From the NCBI GenBank assembly GCA_963759375.1, contig CAVWYY010000006.1, forward strand, positions 124,001 through 188,000: a DNA stretch of 64,000 nucleotides, in the 5' to 3' direction. The stretch comes from DASSUW01 sp963759375 (GTDB lineage Bacteria > Actinomycetota > Thermoleophilia > Solirubrobacterales > Solirubrobacteraceae). A program made the translations under genes and the position numbers. Positions 62,482 to 64,000 of the stretch are shown here, in pieces; positions within the stretch are counted from its first letter, which is position 1; the number at the start of each line of letters is the position of its first letter. The notes beneath the pieces are model-generated. The model was not told where the DNA came from. It made no database searches and was given only the letters and a program-made list of their open reading frames with translations.

Positions 62482-62487
62482 AGTCTA
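62482..62487 (-). promoter_or_regulatory. putative -10 element (TAGACT) for the glycosidase
   Basis: TAGACT ends 9 nt before the TTG at 62472, directly beside the outer arm of the long palindrome at 62488. Confidence 0.4.
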
Positions 62488-62653
62488 GATGGCTGATTCC
62501 ACGACCCGCGCACCCGCCTGCGCACGTCCCGCGGCGCCGGATCGGCACCCGCTGAATCGGCCCGTGGCTCCGCCACTGTGCCGATCGCGCGCGCACCGCC
62601 CGGCATCCACGGTACGCGGCCATGCGGGCACGCAGGCCATGGAATCAGCCATC
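62488..62653. repeat. 166-bp imperfect palindrome overlapping a gene end
   Basis: The outer arms 62488-62501 and 62640-62653 are a perfect 14-bp inverted repeat. Inner stems pair 62540-62548 with 62578-62586 (9 bp) and 62564-62568 with 62572-62576 (5 bp, loop TCC). The stretch between keeps partial complementarity. The right arm includes the last codons and stop of the upstream glycosyltransferase, so the left arm copies that gene's end inverted. It fills the 172-bp gap; no gene is seen. Confidence 0.75.
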
Positions 62654-63667
62654 TCCGGCGAGCAGCTCGTCGATCGCCACTGCGGTCGCGTTCCACGGAA
62701 AAGCGGCGGCTCGGGCCACGCCGGCCGCGCGCAGGCGCTCCTGCTCGGTCGCGTCGCCGAGCAGCCGGGCGAGCGCGGCCGCGAACGCCTCGCCCGTGGG
62801 CGCCGCGAGCACGGCCGCGCCGCCGCACGTCTCCGGCAGCGCGCCTGCGTCGGCGGCCACCACCGGCGTTCCGGATGCCATCGCCTCGAGCACCGGTAGT
62901 CCGAAACCCTCGTACAGCGACGGCAGAGCGAACGCCTGCGCGCCAACGTAGAGGCCGGGGAGCAGCGCGTCGTCGACGTGGCCGAGCAGTCGCAGCGCTT
63001 CGAGCCCGTCCTCGGCGGCGAACTGCGGGCGACGGCCGCCGGCGACCACGACGTCGACGCCCTCGCGCGCCAGCGCCCGCGCGGCGGGCACGAGCGCGCC
63101 GAGGTTCTTGCGCGCCGTGTGACTGGCCACGGTCAGCACGTAGGGACGCGGCAAGCCCAGCGCGCGGCGCGCGGGCTCGGGGTCGGCGTCCGGCGAGAAG
63201 CGGTCGTCCACCCCGCCGGCGACGACCGCCGCCTCGACGCCCAGCAGCTCGGCCAGCTCGCGCCGGGAGAACTCGGACACGGTGATCACGCGCTGCGCGC
63301 GGCGGGCGATCGCGGGCAGCACGGCGCGCTGCCAGGTGGCGTAGGAGCGCGAGTACCACCCGGGATGGCGCAGCGCGGCCGCGTCGTGGACGACGACCAC
63401 CGAGCGGCCGTAGGCGAGCGGCGCCAGGTTGGCGGGGCACAGCAGCGCGCGCATGCCGCGCGCGCGGGCGGGCAGCGCGAACTGCTCCCAGGCGTGGCCG
63501 GCGCGGTGCGCCAGGGCCGGCGGTGGCCGGAGCACCGCATAGGCACCGGGCCGCAGCGCGGGCAGCCGTGCCGCCAGCTCGCGCGCCCAGCGCTCCACGC
63601 CCCCGAGCTCGGGCCGCGCCGCGGCCCGGGCATCGATCCCGACGAGGCGGTTTCTCTCCGTCATCAT
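62645..63667 (-). CDS. GT4 glycosyltransferase
   Basis: A 340-residue GT-B enzyme. The N-terminal domain has LVGIDARAAARPELGGVERW and VVVVHDAAALRHPGWYSR; the linker has RVITVSEFSRRELAELLGVE; the C-terminal domain has YVLTVASHTARKNLGALVPA, LLGHVDDALLPGLYVGAQAF and FALPSLYEGFGLPVLEAMAS with the donor-binding Glu pair. Such enzymes transfer mannose or rhamnose. ATG codons at 63667 and 63664 are adjacent; either may serve. A secreted glycosidase lies downstream across a long palindrome. Confidence 0.88.
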   Translation of the reverse strand: MMTERNRLVGIDARAAARPELGGVERWARELAARLPALRPGAYAVLRPPPALAHRAGHAWEQFALPARARGMRALLCPANLAPLAYGRSVVVVHDAAALRHPGWYSRSYATWQRAVLPAIARRAQRVITVSEFSRRELAELLGVEAAVVAGGVDDRFSPDADPEPARRALGLPRPYVLTVASHTARKNLGALVPAARALAREGVDVVVAGGRRPQFAAEDGLEALRLLGHVDDALLPGLYVGAQAFALPSLYEGFGLPVLEAMASGTPVVAADAGALPETCGGAAVLAAPTGEAFAAALARLLGDATEQERLRAAGVARAAAFPWNATAVAIDELLAGDG

Positions 63668-63690
63668 TCGCGTGCGCTTTGATTTCCCGT

Positions 63691-64000
63691 GTGAGACGCC
63701 CGATGCTCCGCCGCCGACCGCTGGCCGCCGTCGCCGGCCTCGGCCTGCGCCCGGCGGAGATCGAGCCGGACGGGCCGCCCGACGACGCGCGCGTCCGCCT
63801 GCGGGTCCTCGACCGGGCCGACCGCGAGGAGTTCCTCGCGCTCGCGCGCGAGAGCCGTCAGCTGCACCGGCCCTGGACGTACCCGCCCGAGCGGGCCGAC
63901 CAGTTCGACGACCTGTTCGCCCGTTCGCGGCGCGACGACTTCGTGTGCCTGCTCGCGGTGACCATCGACGGCGACGGGATCGCCGGCGTGTTCACGGTCT
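63691..64000 (+). CDS. GNAT-family N-acetyltransferase, N-terminal part (cut by window edge)
   Basis: The frame runs open to the end of the window. The start is GTG 63691 or ATG 63703. After an Arg-rich lead (LRRRPLAAVAGLGLRPAE) comes VRLRVLDRADREEFLALARE, SRQLHRPWTYPPERADQF and DDFVCLLAVTIDGDGIAGVF, the N-terminal pattern of RimJ/RimL-type acetyltransferases. The CoA-binding loop lies outside. It is divergent from the GT4 gene by 23 bp. Confidence 0.75.
   Translation, partial: MRRPMLRRRPLAAVAGLGLRPAEIEPDGPPDDARVRLRVLDRADREEFLALARESRQLHRPWTYPPERADQFDDLFARSRRDDFVCLLAVTIDGDGIAGVFTV

Noticed and set aside
1..64000. CRISPR array, prophage, insertion sequence, integrase or rRNA
   Set aside because: No direct-repeat arrays, transposase or integrase motifs or rRNA signatures were seen on either strand.

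Overview
The window is a very GC-rich chromosomal segment with dense gene packing, many ATGA/GTGA/TTGA stop-start overlaps, frequent GTG and TTG starts and no sign of phage, plasmid, CRISPR or insertion sequence. The gene content (K+-independent H+-pyrophosphatase, Rex, HrpA, YbdK-type glutamate-cysteine ligase, many GAF/LuxR/GGDEF regulators, WsaF-type and TylF-type surface-glycan enzymes) points to Actinomycetota, most likely class Thermoleophilia (Solirubrobacterales). That placement is inference; there is no rRNA here.

Layout. 1-4.7 kb: an alpha/beta hydrolase end, a cupin, the helicase HrpA and a small Cys-rich protein. 4.8-9.3 kb: a LuxR regulator, an EamA permease, a STAS anti-anti-sigma protein and a GAF-GGDEF-HD-GYP protein. 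9.4-14.3 kb: a run of GH3 hydrolase, thioredoxin-like protein, an unusual FtsH-like membrane AAA+ protease and a one-helix membrane protein. 14.3-19.9 kb: two small genes, a heterodimeric ABC exporter, an FKBP lipoprotein, tRNA-Gln(CTG) and a Crp/Fnr-type regulator. 19.9-28.8 kb: a 169-bp palindrome, then a minus-strand operon of PAS/GAF/PP2C phosphatase, two APC permeases with cytosolic USP-like tails, two TrkA/RCK proteins and an FAD reductase. 28.9-33.6 kb: an isochorismatase-like hydrolase, a small membrane protein, a large ATPase-LuxR regulator and an alpha/beta hydrolase. 33.5-40.9 kb (minus strand): an LPxTG-type protein, then tsaE-tsaB-rimI-tsaD (t6A tRNA modification), a glutaredoxin, rex, glutamate-cysteine ligase and a DUF1844-like gene, all overlapping, followed by hppA.

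41.0-56.2 kb is a surface-polysaccharide locus: an O-antigen-ligase-like protein, a TPR protein, an ABC-2 exporter (Wzm/Wzt), several GT2/GT4 glycosyltransferases including a GT2-WsaF fusion, three methyltransferases and an acyltransferase. Together these predict a methylated and acylated, rhamnan-like glycan that is exported by the ABC transporter. From about 40.9 to 54.3 kb nearly every gene is broken by single-base indels while the protein signal persists across alternating frames. I read this as a consensus-quality problem, not decay, and give whole-gene spans there. Four isolated frameshifts of the same kind occur at about 16.37, 18.37, 35.90 and 55.15 kb.

56.2-64 kb: a NarL-type sensor kinase, a GIN-domain lipoprotein, a strong terminator, an SigA-like sigma factor with a promoter and a multi-hairpin upstream region, two GT4 enzymes, a CTP-synthase-like amidotransferase, a secreted glycoside hydrolase, a second long palindrome and a truncated GNAT acetyltransferase.

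The most striking regulatory signal spans the window. About 20 start codons are preceded 6-11 nt upstream by TAnnnT with no evident Shine-Dalgarno sequence, which suggests leaderless transcription. At three divergent gene pairs the two opposing -10 boxes share one central TA (AnnnTAnnnT).
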